The notes beneath the pieces were generated by a model. The model made no database searches. It was not told the origin of the DNA and was given only the letters and a program-made list of their open reading frames with translations. Made by a program: the position numbers and the translations under genes. From assembly GCF_002954775.1 (NCBI RefSeq), contig NZ_PJME01000004.1, positions 186,001-250,000 of the forward strand: DNA of 64,000 nucleotides, read 5' to 3'. Every line of letters starts with the position of its first letter. Position 1 is the stretch's first letter. Shown in pieces: positions 63,431-64,000 of the stretch. Source of the stretch: Streptomyces geranii (lineage in GTDB: Bacteria > Actinomycetota > Actinomycetes > Streptomycetales > Streptomycetaceae).

Positions 63431-64000
63431 ATGCCCTGGACCAGGGACGAGATGGCGGCCCTCGCCGCGCGCGAACTCAGGGACGGCGACTACGTCAACC
63501 TCGGCATCGGCATTCCGACACTGGTGGCCAACCACCTCCCCGAGGGCGTGAACGTACTGCTGCAGAGCGAGAACGGCCTGCTCGGCATGGGGCCCTTCCC
63601 GTACGACGGCGAGGAGGACGCGGATCTGATCAACGCCGGGAAGCAGACGGTCACCGCCGTGCCCGGGGCCTCGGTCTTCGACTCCGCGACCAGCTTCGGG
63701 ATGATCAGGGGCGGCCATGTGGACATCGCCGTCCTGGGCGCGCTCCAGGTCTCCGCTACCGGGGACCTCGCCAACTGGACGGTCCCGGGCAGCTTCGTCA
63801 AGGGCATGGGCGGCGCCATGGACCTGGTGGCCGGCACCCGCCGGGTGGTCGTGCTCACCGATCACGTGGCGCGGGACGGCTCGCCGAAGATCGTCGAGAA
63901 GTGCACGCTCCCCCTGACCGGACTGGGCGTCGTGCACCGCGTCATCACCGACCTCGCGGTCCTCGACGTCACCCCCGACGGTCTCGTCGTACGCCGACTC
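63431..64000 (+). CDS. CoA-transferase subunit B, partial (runs off window)
   Basis: The beta subunit of the same enzyme, truncated by the window end; 190 codons are visible and the frame is open. The start [19 protein letters not shown] follows AGGAGG by seven bases and begins one base after subunit A stops. The catalytic glutamate is in [12 protein letters not shown] near residue 51, the residue that forms the CoA thioester. Full beta subunits are usually 205-220 residues, so about 20 are missing. The reaction matches subunit A. Confidence 0.92.
   Translation, partial: MPWTRDEMAALAARELRDGDYVNLGIGIPTLVANHLPEGVNVLLQSENGLLGMGPFPYDGEEDADLINAGKQTVTAVPGASVFDSATSFGMIRGGHVDIAVLGALQVSATGDLANWTVPGSFVKGMGGAMDLVAGTRRVVVLTDHVARDGSPKIVEKCTLPLTGLGVVHRVITDLAVLDVTPDGLVVRRL

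Overview
The window looks like a piece of a Streptomyces (or close relative) chromosome. The DNA is very GC-rich, third codon positions are almost all G or C, TTA leucine codons are extremely rare, and the gene families are typical of streptomycetes (AfsR/SARP regulator, LAL-type LuxR regulator, HTH-nSTAND-WD40 protein, SCO2400-like zinc-ribbon protein, Tct/Cit system, many secreted proteins and MFS pumps). I see no rRNA, tRNA, CRISPR array, transposase or phage module. There is no replication, translation or cell-division gene, so this is accessory, environment-facing DNA, as expected away from the chromosome core (inference).

Layout. 0-4.3 kb: a Ser/Thr kinase, a zinc-ribbon membrane protein, a DUF475/TerC-like membrane protein and a universal stress protein. 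4.3-9.7 kb: a tripartite tricarboxylate transporter (tctCBA) divergent from a CitA/CitB-type two-component system. 9.8-16.9 kb: a hypothetical protein, an AfsR-like regulator with two TTA codons, a small secreted protein behind four 14-bp tandem repeats, a SulP transporter and a double-GNAT acetyltransferase. 17-21.1 kb: a PucR regulator divergent from a sodium:solute symporter and a class II aldolase. 21.2-26.2 kb: a Tat-exported beta-carbonic anhydrase divergent from a flavin monooxygenase-like protein across a 21-bp-spaced direct repeat, then a sulfotransferase, a VOC protein and an MFS pump. 26.3-35 kb: a ComB-like phosphatase, an unusual intergenic region (direct repeats, 24-bp palindrome, 45-base C tract), a secreted protein, a truncated ECF41-type sigma factor, a LAL regulator, a serine hydrolase and phosphoglucomutase.

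35-40.9 kb holds the most coherent candidate system. A quinone-oxidoreductase-like gene, an NmrA-SDR operon, a MarR regulator and an LLM flavin oxidoreductase lie together, and near-identical palindromes (TTGATGCATCAA core) precede three of the transcription units. This reads as a local redox or electrophile regulon under the MarR protein. 41-49.5 kb: MFS pumps, a second LLM enzyme with an OsmC protein, a lactonase-like MBL enzyme, a lipoprotein, an AraC regulator and a secreted fascin-like beta-trefoil protein. 49.6-58 kb: a 1285-residue HTH-P-loop-transmembrane-WD40 protein with a TTA codon, DoxX, two exported unknown proteins, an ArsR-like regulator with a TTA codon and a Gfo/Idh/MocA oxidoreductase. 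58-64 kb: an MFS pump and MpaB-like oxygenase divergent from a TetR regulator across a compound operator, then an IclR regulator divergent from a CoA-transferase pair whose second gene runs off the window.

Regulation is a theme: about a dozen regulators, many divergent from their likely targets across visible repeats. Five in-frame TTA codons fall in four genes, three of them regulatory or signalling proteins, suggesting bldA-dependent developmental timing.
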